A stretch of DNA of 64,000 bases, from assembly GCA_015183035.1 (NCBI GenBank), contig JACZZP010000013.1, forward strand, positions 744,001 through 808,000, read 5' to 3'. How positions within the stretch are numbered: position 1 is the stretch's first letter; each line of letters starts with the position of its first letter. The stretch is from Meloidogyne chitwoodi. Its lineage: Eukaryota > Nematoda > Chromadorea > Rhabditida > Meloidogynidae. The notes under the pieces were generated by a model. The model worked only from the letters and a program-made list of their open reading frames with translations, made no database searches and was not told the origin of the DNA. Below are positions 36,101 to 48,573 of the stretch, piece by piece. The position numbers and the translations under genes were made by a program.

Positions 36101-37888
36101 AACAAAAATTGAACTTTTTTTTTTTAAATAACCCCAATATAAAAATTAAATAAAAAATTCCCACACGAAAATTCCAGTTTCACGTATATAATTTAAATCT
36201 ATTTTAATAAAAAATAAACAAAAAATAAACAAACAAAATCATCTCCACTTGGATTCCAAATCAAAACGCGAACATTTTCATCACCACTTTTTTCTGGTCC
36301 AACATTTTCAAAAGTCCTTTTTAATAATATTTAATTTAAATTTAATTAAAAATAAAACAAACTCAGTTTCTGTGTCATAAATACGGAAATTACTACTTTT
36401 TGAAGAACGTTTACCAGAAGAATAATGAAAAATTAGATAACGAGCATTTGAAGAAATACTAACAGAACTAGGCTTTCCATAACGAAACTTTAAAAGAAGA
36501 AATTAATTTTTAAACAAATTGAGTCAATAAAACAATTAAATTATTTAAAAAAATTTAAATTTCGTCTCCATCCCAACCCTTCTTAAATATTTTTTCTTCT
36601 TTTTCTCTTACCAACCAAATCTCCTTCTAATGTTTTCCATTCAAATTTATCTTCATCAATAAATTGTAAAATTTTAATTCCTTCAGTATATTTAACTAAT
36701 AATCTTTTATTGTCCATCCATTCAAGAGATTCAACAAAACTAAGAAAACGAAGAGAGAGAACATCAGACAATGAAATCCTTTGTTGAGGTTGATCTGCAT
36801 CAATTAAAGCTTAAAATAAATAAATACCTATACTCTAATGTCCTATTAAAAAGAATTACGTGGTGAAAGAATAAGAACAGCCAAAGCAATTAAAGAACAC
36901 ATTGATGCAATAACTAATAAAGCTGTAATAATTCCACGCCAATTACGTTCTTGATGACCACCAATTGATGATTCCTTTAATTCTAATAATGTTTTTTTCA
37001 TTAAAAAATAAAAATTTAAAAGGCGCCAAATAAATATATTTTTAATAGAAAAAAAGAAGAAAGAAGGATTAAATATAAGAAAGAAAAAATAATTTAAAAA
37101 AATGAGAAAAACAATCACTGTGTGAATTTATTTTTATTAAACTTTTAAATTAAAAAAAGACAAAAAAAAGGAAATTTAAATTAAATTTATTTTTTTAATA
37201 TATAGTTTTATTTAAAAAAAATTAAAAATTTTAATTATTAAAAAATTGATGTACCTATAATTTTAAATTAATAAAAAATATAAATAAACAAAAAAAAAGG
37301 AAATAAAAATTTAATAAAATAAAAATAAATAAAATTTATTTTTATTTTTTTAAAGAAAATTAGGAAAAAGGAGGAGAACGTTTTGCTTTAAAAATCAAAG
37401 GCCATCAATAGAGAGAAGAGACAAATAATAATAAATAAATAATGTCCTTTTGTATAAATTGTTTGATAAAATAAAATAAAAAAAGAAACAAAAATTGTCT
37501 AAATATTAAAAAAAAATTATTTTTTAATAAAAAATAAACACAGTTGGTAGCCTAAAAATATTAAAAAAAAAGATGAAGACATTTAAAGGAAGGAAATGTT
37601 TTTTTTAATATTTTAATAATAATTAGTTTTATAAGTGTTCAAACATCCGCGGCTTAATGACCCTAACCCTCCATTTTATAAAAATATTATTAAAGAGAAT
37701 TTTCGAACGATTAAAAAATTTCTTTTTCTCTTAAATAAAAATATTTTATTTATTCACAGCATGTATACATAAGACGACAAAAATTCTTTTTAAAAAAAAA
37801 TAAATAAAAAAACCTCATCTCCCATTGTTTGATCACCTCCAAGTAGTTCAACATCTTTTATTCCTAAACTGCTACTTCTGGTTGTCAT
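33176..37888 (-). CDS. Dipeptidyl peptidase IV family protein (S9B), type II membrane enzyme
   Basis: Prolyl dipeptidyl peptidase of the DPP4/DPF type. Exon 1 (37888-37815) gives MTTRSSSLGIKDVELLGGDQ as a cytoplasmic tail. Exon 2 adds one membrane span (IITALLVIASMCSLIALAVL), so the catalytic part is extracellular. The beta-propeller contains ADWLYEEEI (about 35920), the double-Glu motif that holds the substrate amino terminus. The C-terminal hydrolase domain has RVGIWGWSYGGFASA (split by an intron at about 33836), with the nucleophile Ser, then GSADDNVHY with the catalytic Asp and DDSHNL with the catalytic His. The triad is intact, unlike DPP6 and DPP10, so activity is expected. About 22 exons were read; the stop follows CFNGNN at 33176. 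A Met at 36999 (MKKTLLELK) just before exon 2 would give an alternative N-terminus. Confidence 0.92.
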
Positions 37889-38689
37889 AAGAATTTTTTT
37901 TTTAATATAATTCTTCTTTTATTTTTAAAGTTGTAAATTAATTAAATAATAAAGTATTCTTTTATCTGATAAAAATTTTTCTTTTTTATTTTTATAAAAA
38001 ATAAATTATTACATTTTCTCATTTTTTTAAAACAATCTTTTTTCTTTTTTGTTCAATTTATTTTATTTTATATTTAAAGTTGTCAATAAATATGAAGAAA
38101 ATCCATAAATTCTAAAATGTTAAAAGAAGTTGGCTCATTAGTGCTTTTGTTGGTCCAGTTGGATTAACTTGGACATTTGAGTCTGGGAATTTTTTTAAAT
38201 ATTTTTTTAATAAAGATTTAAATAAAATAAATTAAAATAATTTAAATTTATTTTTTTAAATATTTTAAAAAATAAATGAAAGTAAAACATTTAAAAAGAA
38301 TAGTAAAAAGTCTCAAATAAACTTTTTTTTAAATATTCCAAACTCTTTCCGTTTATTTTATTTTGTGTTTTTTGGCTAACAGTTGCTAACAAAAAAAGAA
38401 CATTATTTAAGGTCCAATTGTTCTCTTTTAAAAATACCAAATACTCTTAAAGGACAAAAATAAAAAATATAAAAGCTTAAAAATGCATTGACAAATTTCA
38501 TCGAGTGAAATATATATTTATTTATTTATACGTATTTTAGCATGAAAAGGAAAGTAAAAAGGAAAGTAAAAAAGAAAGAAACACGAGAATTAAAAAATTG
38601 ATAAAAAATTGAGAAAATATTTTAAAGAAAAGGATTTGGAAAAATTCCAATAAAATCAAAAAAGAATGAAAAAATAAATAAATAAATAA

Positions 38690-38815
38690 TTCCGTGTCCA
38701 GACATTTCGTCCCAACAGCAAAAAATTGTGGGCTCGGGTAAACGAAATGTATTTTTTTTGCCGTAAAGACCAAATGTCGTGCAATTTTGTTCGACGAAAT
38801 GTACAAGTCCCTATA
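38690..38815. repeat. Patch with inverted ACATTTCGT/ACGAAATGT words
   Basis: ACATTTCGT occurs at about 38702 and its complement ACGAAATGT at about 38739 and 38792, with a near match CCAAATGTCG between them. The patch is richer in GC than its flanks and may be a decayed repeat fragment. Confidence 0.4.
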
Positions 38816-39464
38816 AGGTTTTTTATTAAAAAATAAAATATTTTTGGATAAAATAATTTATTTTTGTTGATTAAAATGATTTTCTTAAATTTTACTCTTA
38901 AAATTAAAATTTATTTAAAATCTTTTTTAATTAAAAAATTGCCCTTATTACTAACTAATTCATCATATTTATTTATTTTTATTTATCTGTTCAGGCAATC
39001 TTTTTTTTTTTAATTTTATATTTTCAGTTATAATTATTCTCATACCTTTATCTCTTTTTTATATCTTTCTGTAATTTTTAAATGCCTCTAAAAATGTTTT
39101 TGTGTGATTATATCATTTTATATATTTTACTAAATATTTTAGAAAATTAATAAACTTTTTTTTAAAAGGGTAGAGGATTTTTAGAAATATTTCTAATAAT
39201 CATATTATTAAAATCAAAATGTATTTAAGGCTTTAAATTAAAGGAAAAGCTATTTCTTTTTAATATTTTTTATTTTTAAAATTTCTTTTATTTATTTTTG
39301 TTATCTTCTAAATTTTTTTAAAATAAAATTTCCATTTTCTAAAAATTAATTTTATTTATCTAAGTTGCATTATTTAATTTAAATATAACAATCTTTTTAA
39401 TTTATATCTTTTTTTAATTTTGTTATCTAAATAGAATTAATGGCAGGCATTTTAGAAGGAAATG

Positions 39465-39660
39465 AAGGGATATTTGGGCGCAGTTTTATAAATTTAGTTT
39501 TAATAAAATAAAATAAAATTAGGTATTTTTAAATTTAAATTTGTTTTTTTTTTTGTTTTTTATTTCTTTTAAAAATTATAAAATTTAATTAAATATTTTA
39601 TTTATTTAATAATTTACACAAATTTATGCCAAAACTTTTTTAGCGCCCAAATAACCCTTA
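39465..39660. mobile_element. Short MITE-like element D
   Basis: About 195 bp with ends GGGATATTTGGGCGC (left) and GCGCCCAAATAACCC (right), inverted copies with one mismatch. Weaker similarity continues inward (TTTTATAAATTT against TTTTGGCATAAATTT). There is no coding capacity. Confidence 0.6.
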
Positions 39661-39915
39661 TAGGACTGAAGCTTTTCTCTTATCTTTTTCATCAATAAGA
39701 GAATATTTAAAATAAGATATAAAGGTAAAAAGGAAGATTTTTTAGGAAAAAAATAAAAAAAGAGAAAAAAAGACCTTGATCGCCGATTTAATAAATAAAT
39801 ATATATTTTTAGCTATTTATTTATTTATTAGAAGAGAAATAAATAATATAAAAATTAAAATGATTAGGTATTTATTAATTATTATATTTTTTCTTTTGTG
39901 ATTATCACATTTATA

Positions 39916-40175
39916 TTAGAGTTGTACACTTTTCTGTATTCCGGGATTACATAATTCTCTTCAGAGCTCTTGTAATAAAGGCCACTCTCTCGTTGATAAA
40001 GACGCAGAAAAACTGACCAGTGGATAGTTGAGGTCAGAGAAACGTAAAATGATATGCTCTTTTCCAGAATTGTACACAATTCTGCGTCTTTATCACATGA
40101 GAGAGTGGCCTTTATTACAAGAGCTCTGAAGAGAATCATATAAATCCAGAAAAACAGAAAAGTGTACAACTCTAA
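39916..40175. mobile_element. MITE-like inverted-repeat element, family A, copy 2
   Basis: 260 bp with perfect 22-bp terminal inverted repeats beginning TTAGAGTTGTACACTTTT and further inverted matches inward (GAGCTCTTGTAATAAAGGCC with its complement). The core shares GACCAGTGGATAG, GAGGTCAGAGAAA and GAGAGAGTG-type blocks with the copy at 6581-6846. Copy 2 keeps outer ends that copy 1 has largely lost. Confidence 0.85.
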
Positions 40176-40905
40176 TTTAATATTAAATAAACCTTTTTTA
40201 AAAAAGATAAATATATTTTTTAGTTTTTTATTTTTAAATTTAGAAGGAAAAAGAATATTTATTAAAAAATATTTATTTTAGTATTTTTTTAAAGATTTGG
40301 AAAAATTTTTTTTTAATTTTAAAATAATTTTAATAACTTTATCTTTTATAATAAAATAAAATTTTAAAATTTTATTTTCTTATATTTTTTAAAAATTTCT
40401 ATTCTCTCTTAAAAATGCTATATTCTCTTCCCTTTCATTTCCCTCCTCTAAGGATATTTTTTAAAATATTTTTTTAATTTAAAATAAATTATAAATAAAT
40501 AATTTATTTCTTATCAAAATAAAACACTTTTTTTTAAATTTTATTTCTTTGGCCATTATAAAAATTAAAAATAAATTTATTTATTTATTTTAAAAAGGAT
40601 AAGAAAAATGGCCAAAAATATTTTAATTTATTAAATAAATATTTTAATTTTAATATTTAATTGATAAGAGATAAAATAATATTAATTTTTAAACTGATAA
40701 AATATTATTTAATATAATTTTTTCAAAGAGTTTTTGATTAATTTCTTCGTCAAGAATAAATTGACAAGAATAAAATGTTTAAAAAAATGATAAGAAATTT
40801 AATATTAAATTTATTATTAAATGCCCTTTAATTCTTCTTTTTTTTTTTACAAATTTGCAACTATTTAAATAAATTAAAATATTTTAATTAAATAATATTA
40901 TTAAA

Positions 40906-43296
40906 ATGACATCATCACCTAATAATAATTTATTTTATTTATTATCACAATCTCCTCCAAATAATATTTTTCAAAAAATAAATGAAAATAATTTATTTAA
41001 TAATAATTTAAATTTATTAAATTATTTATTTTTAAAAAATTATCAAAATAATGAATTTATTATTAAAGAAGAAGAAAAACAAATAAATAAATTAAATAAA
41101 TGTTTGTTTTTTAAATAAATTAATTTATTTTATTTTAATTTTAAAGTAATGGAAACAACAAAAACATCTTTAAATTTAAATAATAATATTATTTTATTAC
41201 CTGTTGGTTGTCACTCTTTAAATGATGAAAATCATATTCAAGTATATATAATTTAAATAATAAAAGTACCCCCTAGTTTTCCTTTTTAAATTTTGTCCTT
41301 TCTATTGGAGAGAGGGTTCTCTTAATATTTTTAAAATAATTTTCTAATCGTTTAGAATTACTTTTATTTAATTTATTTTATTTTTTCAGTTATTAGGAAC
41401 TCCACAAACAATTATTCCAATAGCTGTTCATTCAAATAATTTAAATAATTTTCCAATAAATCCTCTACTTTTAGAATATTCAACAACAAAAATATTATTA
41501 GAAAATAATAATAATTGTTGTAAATTAAATAAAAAACAAAATAATAATTTATTATTATGTCATATACCTATTGCTGTAAAACAACAAAAAATAAAAGAAG
41601 AAAATAAAAATAATTTAATTAATAATAATGATGTTAGGTAATTTATTTAAATAATAATTAATTTTTTATTTATTTTAAATTATCTCTCTCTATAGGTAGG
41701 GGACGATTTAGAGTAGCCGGTTGTTTTTGGCCATAACTTTTTTATTTCTTAACCGATCTGAATAGATCTTTTATTAATTTAAAGCATCTGATAAGCGAAT
41801 TAATTTAATCAATTGGACCGATCCATCGGATCAATCAACAAAAAGTTATAGAGCTATAAAAGTGAAAATCTTGATTTTCGTGTTTTTCGGGCATAACTTT
41901 TTCTAAAATCAACTGATCTGATCGGTCAAATTGTGAAAAGACTTCACTTTTCGAGCTCTTTCGAATGATATAAAAATTAATTGAAAAGGTTTAAAATAAA
42001 AAAAGTTATACGAGCTACTTTGAATCGGCCGACGCTGAATCGTCCTTTACCACTCTCTTTTATTTATAAAAATGTGTCTTAAATTTTATTAAATTTAATT
42101 ATTTTTTATTTTATTTTAAATAATTTTAAACATACTTCTCTAATATTTTTAATTTTTAAATTTATCTTTTAATAATATTTATAACACTTTATTATATTAA
42201 AAAAAATAAAATTAATTTAATTTTTTAAGTTGCCAAACAGAAGAATCTTCTTTATTTTCTTCTTCTTTTTCAAATAATAATTATTCTTCAAAAAATGAAA
42301 TAATTTTAAATTCTTCTTCAGAACCTTTAGATTTATCAACAAATAATAAACAAAAACAACAAAATTTACGTAAAAGAATAAATAATAATTTAATTAATAA
42401 AAATAAAGAAATTATTTCAAAAAAGGCTAAAAATGATTTAATTGTGGTATTTTTAAATTAAATAATTTAAAAAATAAATTTATTTATTTATAATAAGGGG
42501 GGGGGTAATAAATATTTTAAGAGAGGCTTTACTATTTATTATTTTTTGTATTTTTTTAATAATTACCTATATTTGACTTTTTTTAGATTAATATTACTTT
42601 CTTATTTATTAAAACACTAATAATTATTTTTATATTAAAATTTAAAAATTAATTTAATATTTTTAGATAAATCAAAAAATATCAAATTTATCTACTACTA
42701 CTACAATTAATAATAATAATAATAATTTAATTAAAAATGAAAATGAACTAATAATTAAAACAACACCAGAAAAGAAATTTCCTTGTGATCGTAAGAAATT
42801 AAAAAAAAATATTTTAAATTAAATAAATTAATAATAAATTAATTAATTAAAAAAATTAAAGTTTGTGGTGTGTCATTTTTGGCTTTAGAAACATTAGAAG
42901 GACATAAAAAATATTATTGGTTTATTTTTTAATTAAAATAAAAATTTAATTTATTTAAAGTCAAAATCGAAAACTATCTTTTGATAATTCTTCTTTACCT
43001 TCATCAACAGATGAAAAAATAAATAAAAAAGAAAAACAAAATTTAAATAATAAAAATAATTTAAATAATAATACTTCATTACAAAAACAACAAAAAAATA
43101 TTTCAATGATTTGTGTTTCTTGTGGTTATAAAGCATTTACATTAAAAGGACTTCGGTAAAATTTTAAAAAAAAATTAATTAAATAATTTAATTTAACAGG
43201 AATCATTTTCGTTCTTCACATGATAATATTCGTTTTAATCTTTCATTACCTGCTTCTTGTATTGTAAACGATGAAAATGAAGAAGAAATAAAATAA
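40906..43296 (+). CDS. FOG-like zinc-finger protein with C2HC finger and PLDLS motif
   Basis: Probable nuclear transcription cofactor. The N-terminal two-thirds is Asn-rich and low in complexity. A PLDLS motif at 42324-42338, which matches the CtBP-binding consensus PxDLS, is followed by a basic stretch (LRKRINNN, ISKKAK). Across three exons lies a finger FPCDLCGVSFLALETLEGHK, then KYYCQNRK, with spacing C-x2-C-x12-H-x4-C. This is the FOG/U-shaped C2HC type rather than classical C2H2. A final C2H2-type finger reads MICVSCGYKAFTLKGLR, then NHFRSSH. About eight exons; the stop follows NEEEIK at 43294-43296. A family B MITE lies in one intron. FOG proteins bind GATA factors through C2HC fingers and recruit CtBP; a similar role here is inferred from these two motifs alone. 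I have not seen this protein described. Confidence 0.75.
41696..42050. mobile_element. MITE-like element, family B, copy 2
   Basis: 355 bp, same orientation as copy 1 and easily aligned over its full length. Left end GTAGGGGACGATTTAGAGTA, right end GACGCTGAATCGTCCTTTAC. It lies in an intron of the FOG-like gene. CTCTCT-type sequence flanks both sides but a target duplication is not clear. Confidence 0.9.
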
Positions 43297-43706
43297 TTTT
43301 AATATAATTTTTTTTAAATATAATTTTATTTATTTAATTGTTTTTAAATTAAAAAAATATATTAATTGTAATTTAAATTTTTTTTATTAAAAAAAAAATA
43401 AAAATCTATTAAATTGTTGATTTTTTATTTTTAACAATTTCTTTTAAGCTAAAATATTTCAGAAATTCATCCTTTTTTTGTTAATTATTTGCCTAAAAAA
43501 TAATCTCTAAAAATATCCTTGTTTTCTTTTATTCTAACAATTTTTTGCACGCTAAAAATATTTTTGGCGTAATGTCATTTATTTAACATAATGCCAATAA
43601 TTTTTTAATCAAAAGAAGAAAAATGTCAACTGCCTGAAAATGTTAAAAATTTTTGGAAATTTTATACAATTATTATAAATTTAATTTTTTAAATAAAAAC
43701 TGAAAT
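43297..43706. other. Intergenic region between FOG-like and CDK5RAP3 genes
   Basis: 410 bp between two plus-strand genes. No exon is seen. The spacing is longer than usual for a nematode operon, so independent promoters are more likely. Confidence 0.4.
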
Positions 43707-46002
43707 ATGGACAATCTTCCTATTGATATACACAGCAATAAACTTTTAGGTTATTTTATTTATTTTTTGATTTGTTTTGTAAATTAAAAATTTATTTATT
43801 TTATTTAGATTGGCTAATTTCACGTCGACATTGCCCTAAAAATTGGCAAACAAATTTTGATGATATTAGGCTAAAAATAAGTAATGCAATCCAAGATATG
43901 CCTGAAAATGAACAAATTTTAAAAATTCTTAATGGAGGCCAATGTATATTTATTTATTTTTTTTGATTAAAAATTAGTTTTTTTTTAATTTTTAGTTATC
44001 AATTATTTTCATTGTAAAGAAATTCTAAAAATTCTTTATGAAACAGAAAAGGATACAAAAAATATTTTTGGATTTTATTCATCACAGCGTATTAAGGTTT
44101 TTTTATTTTCAAAATTTAATTAATTGGATATTTAACCTTTTTTGTGTTTTTTAGGATTGGAAGGAAATTATTTCTCTTTATGAACAAGAAAATGTATATT
44201 TGGGCGAAGCAGCAAATTTTCTACAGCGTTATGTCCAATATGAGGTTTTTTCTTATTAATCAATACAAAATTAAAAATTTTATTTTTAAGGTTCCCTCTC
44301 TTCGACGTCAGATAGCTAAGGCAGAGAATGGAATTAAGGTTTTTTTTAATTATTATTTATTTTAAATATAAATTTATTTAATTTCAAAAGGAGGCTGAAA
44401 GAAAAGAAAATGATTATGCTAAATTAGCAACAGAAAATAATCGTCTTTTTCATCAAGAATTAGCCAAATGGGGATTAAATGATAAAATTTGTGACCAAAA
44501 GAAACAATGCGAAAATTTACGGCATAATTTGATGAAAATTGCTGAATCACAACCAAAAGCTAAACTTGAAAGAATTTATGAAATAAAAAAAGCTTTGGAT
44601 TATTTTTGTCAATTTTCTAAACAAATTGGGTATTTTTTTATTTGTTTATTTAGAAAAAAAATATTTTTTTAGACAAGAAACGAGTGACATGTTTTTACTT
44701 CTTCGACTTATAACCTTTGATTTAAAACAGTCTGTTAGTGATATTTCTGTTTATGAATGGAAATATGGTAAAAAACCTGATGTTTTGTTGCCACCTGAAT
44801 TAATCCAAATACAAGAAGTCGAAATAAATGAAGAGGTTTTTTTTAATTATTTTTTTGATATTACTACTATAAAAATACAATTTTGCTATGAAATTTTCTT
44901 CCGAATTTCAAAATTTATTTTTTAGAATGACGAAATAGATTTTGGTGATGAAGATAATGTTGCTGAAATCGATTTTTGTACAAATGGAGACTTTGATGAT
45001 GAAATTCAGATTATATCATCTGATGGTGTTGAAGTTGTTAATATTGATAATAATAGTTAGTTTTTAATATTTTCAAATAATAAGTGGAATGATCGGTATA
45101 ACCCTCCCATCTAAAATTGAGATTTTGAAATTTTTTGAATTTTAATTTAGTTAGCTCGATCCATAATAAAGGAAAAATCAATAAAATATTTTCGGAAAGA
45201 ATAACTCTTTTTATAATTGAATTTTTGGTTTACACTTTAATTATTTTAAAAAGTTTTATTTTTAAAATAATTATAATTTGAGGACTAAACTTGGGGGGAA
45301 TTTTTGAGTAAAAAAACTTTTTCTACAATTTTTTAGTTAATAACGAAGCAATAATTATTACTGCATCAGGAGAAGAAGCTCTTCCAGTTTTAGAACATCC
45401 CTCAATTTGTGGAATATTTTTGGATGAACTCTCTATACTTATAGCTTTTTTGTATTTTCGTATTAAAGATGAATGTTCTACTGATGGAATTTCACAAATT
45501 TATTTGGCTGGAATTGAACAAAAAGAAATAAAACAAATTGAAATTGTTCCTTTATCTGAATTAAAATGTTGGTTATTAGCATTACAAAATACTTTTAATG
45601 AATTGGGTGATCCACAACGATTACAATTACTTCGATTGAGAACATCAAAAAAGTATATATTTATTTTTTATTTATTTATAAATAAATTAATTAAAGTTTT
45701 GTAAATGAAATTTATTCAAAAATTGAACAAAAAATGCGTTTAGAACTCAAATATAAACAATTACAACAATTATCTATAGAAAAACAAAAACAATGTTTAG
45801 AAAATAGTCAAAAAGCTAATATTCTTCTTGAGGAAATTATTGAAGCAGCTAAAATATTACAAGAAAATGTGTATTATTTTTTTAAAAATTAATTAAAATT
45901 TAAAAATTATTTTTTAAGTTAGAGACAGATATTTCACGTAAATATAAGGGACGTGAAGTTTATATTATGGGAGAAATTAATGCTGTACTTTATGGAAATT
46001 AA
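43707..46002 (+). CDS. CDK5RAP3: CDK5RAP3 (C53/LZAP), UFMylation and ER-phagy factor
   Basis: Component of the UFM1 ligase assembly at the ER and receptor in ribosome-stall-induced ER-phagy. The N-terminus matches the family closely: NLPIDIHSNKLLDWLISRRH, NAIQDMPENEQILKIL, TKNIFGFYSSQRIKDWKEII, then SLYEQENVYLGEAA and VPSLRRQIAKAENGIKEAE. The middle has VYEWKYG followed by an acidic disordered stretch with IDFG (44935-44946) and IDFC, at the place where other C53 proteins carry IDWG motifs that bind ATG8 and UFM1. The C-terminus has a helical region (FLDELSILIAFLYFR, LQLLRLRTSK) and ends DISRKYKGREVYIMGEINAV. About nine exons; start at 43707 (MDNLPIDIHSNKLL). The family assignment is firm. 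Confidence 0.94.
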
Positions 46003-47612
46003 TAAATAATTTTATAAAGGAAAAGGTTAATTTTTTAAATAAATAAGGCAACAATTTTTAATTTTAAATAATTTTGTGATAAAATAAATAATATTTTTTT
46101 TGTAATTTTTTTCTTATTTATCATTTTTATTAAAATAAAAAATAGCAACACTACGAAAAGGATGTTATTATTATTTGGGTGATTGCCAATTTTTTCTTTT
46201 TCTTTTTTTTAATTAATAATAATTATAGGGGAATTTTTTTTTTATTTGATAGAGTGAAAGACCACACCAAGTAAAATATATTTATTTATTTATTCAGCTG
46301 TGAGAAAACAAAAAAAATTAGAAGAACGCCAACTGTCCACCATTGGTTTATTTGATGACCATTTTCTATTTATTGGTTCTTATATTTAATATATATATTT
46401 ATTTATTATTATATCCATATATCGAATTTATTTTCCCGTTTATTCTTTTTTTTTTTATTTTTGTACTTTTGTTTCCGCTTTTTCACGGTCATATTCCCCA
46501 ACAATTCAGAAGAGGTCATTATTTAAATTATTTCATATTTATTTGTTGAGAATTATAATAATGATATAATTAATATATAGTTAACATTTTTATTAAAAAT
46601 ATAATTTAAAAAAAACAGATAAAATGTTGCGAGAAAGTACTAAAATTACTAACATTCTTCTTTCTTTTTTTTTAATTTAAAAAATCTTTTTTAGAGCTTT
46701 TCTTTTCTTACCTGTTTAAATACAAACATTTTAAAGTTGTGTGTTTACATAGACCACCCAAACTTTTTGTAAAATTTGGAATGATAGTTTCTCATATTTA
46801 TATAGCAAATATTAGTAAATATATGGCCTGGTCATTAAATATATTTTTACTTTTAAAAAATAAAATTTAAAATAATTTTGTAATTATATTCTTCAACTTT
46901 TAATTTTTTTAAAAATATATAGGTATGTATATTATTTAAGATTTTTAGTTCAAAATATAAATATTTTTAAATTTATATGTTTATTTGTTGTTTGATTATT
47001 TATAATATTATTTAGTTTTATTATTCTTTATATAAAACTTTACCAAAATAACCTTACTATTTTCTATAAAATTTTTTAAAATTTCTCTCCTAAGCTATAA
47101 ACCATTTTTTACCTTTCCTTTACATTAAATAAATTTTTTCATTAATTTTTTTATTGAGTAGAAAGGGTTGCTTTTTTATTTGTTGCATATACTCCTCCTT
47201 TTCTTTTATCTTATGACCCTATCCATTTTTACCTTTTTTGAACAACTTTTTTTTATAAATTATTTTTTATAAATATTGGCCCATTCATCCATCAAAAAAA
47301 AACTTTTCTTTAAAAAAAAATAAATAAATTATTTAGTGTGTATTAAGGAGGAATCTATCACAACGGTGTGTTCTAAAATAATTACGCTTCACGCGGAGAA
47401 GAAAAGGCATGTTTTAATTTGAAATATTTCTTTAAATTTTTCAAAAAAAATTTTAAATTTTTTTGAAAATATTTCAAAATTGGAAATTGAGATATTTTTA
47501 AGTAAAATAATATTTAAATTATTATAAATTCACTAATTTATATAAAAATAACCTCTTCTTAAATTAATTTTTAAAATTAATTTTAGTAACATCATAGTAG
47601 ATTTTCTTCTCA
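46003..47612. promoter_or_regulatory. Upstream region of lin-28
   Basis: 1.6 kb of non-coding AT-rich DNA. TTAATTTTAG at about 47577-47586, some 26 bp before the lin-28 ATG, is a good 3' splice site and could be a spliced-leader acceptor or the end of a 5' UTR intron. No exon is seen. Confidence 0.45.
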
Positions 47613-48530
47613 ATGACCAGCAAATCACCGTCAGAAAAGACTCCTCCAAAACAAGAGGTAAAAGAAGAAAAAGTATCAGAAGAATCTTCAACTATGGAAA
47701 CGAGCGAATTAACCTCAGCACTTTTACAGCTTAAAGAAGAAGAAGAAAAACAAATATTAGCAGAACATAAAGAACCTACAAAAGAAGATTTTATTCGTTA
47801 TAATGCTTATATTGGACAAAAATGGACAGGAATTTGTAAATGGTTTAATGTAACAAAAGGATTTGGATTTATTTTACCTGATTTTAAAGAAGCTAAAGAT
47901 CATGGTCGGTTGGACTTTTTTTAATTTAAAAATACTTGTATACTGTAAATAAATGAATAAATATAATTTAAAATAAATTAATTCCTTTTATTTGTTTAAA
48001 AGGTGATGATATTTTTGTTCATCAATCTTCATTGCAAATGCCTGGCTTTCGTTCACTCGATGAAGGTGAAGCAGTTGAATTTAACGTACGTTTAGGTAAA
48101 CGTGGATTAGAGGCTGAGAATGTCACTGGATTAGGTGGAGTTCCAATACGTGGACATCGAATTCATCCTTTAGGAAAACGAAAAGAAAAGGAAATTAGGT
48201 AATTTTAATTTATAAAAATGTAGATTTAATAAAAACATATTTGGGAGATTAGAATAAGTAAAAACTGATGAGTTTAAGCAAATATAGATGAAACAAAATC
48301 TTTTAATAATTTTTTAAGAGAATATTTATTTATTTTAAAGATGTTATAAATGTGGCCAATTTGGTCATCATAAAGCTGCAAAATGTAAAAGAATGCAGGA
48401 AAATGTTAAAGTTTGTTATGTTTGCTTCTCACATGAACATTTAATTGCGGATTGTCCAAAACGTACAGGACAAGAAATTAAAACCTCAGGTGGCGGTGGT
48501 GGACGACCTGGACCTTCCATTGGAAGTTAG
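47613..48530 (+). CDS. lin-28: LIN-28 RNA-binding heterochronic regulator
   Basis: Developmental-timing RNA-binding protein that blocks let-7 maturation and controls early larval fates. An acidic/Lys-rich N-terminus is followed by a cold-shock domain (about residues 69-150) with [53 protein letters not shown] and NVTG. Two CCHC knuckles come next: [15 protein letters not shown] (C-x2-C-x5-H-x4-C) and [14 protein letters not shown] (C-x2-C-x4-H-x4-C). The first knuckle has one residue more than in vertebrate LIN28. The protein ends in a Gly-rich tail, stop at 48528-48530. Three exons (47613-47905, 48003-48199, 48341-48530) join in phase. A cold-shock domain with paired CCHC knuckles is found together only in LIN-28 proteins. 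Its 3' UTR carries candidate lin-4 and let-7 sites. Confidence 0.97.
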
Positions 48531-48573
48531 AAGATTTCAAAAAATATTTTTTGGGGGTTAAATTATGGAATCC

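Larger units (their letters stand above)
37889..40905. other. 3-kb non-coding interval with two inverted-repeat elements
   Basis: Upstream of both the peptidase gene (-) and the FOG-like gene (+). It contains two MITE-like elements (39465-39660 and 39916-40175) and a GC-richer patch at about 38690-38815 with repeated ACGAAATGT words in both orientations. Open frames here are short and low in complexity. No exon can be supported. Confidence 0.5.

Noticed and set aside
38537..38806. Minus-strand hydrophobic frame
   Set aside because: It runs through a purine-rich simple tract that translates to Phe/Leu/Ser runs; no homology or splice context.
42495..42512. Run of G residues in an intron of the FOG-like gene, considered as a possible G-quadruplex
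   Set aside because: A single short G run without the spaced runs needed for a quadruplex; more likely simple sequence.
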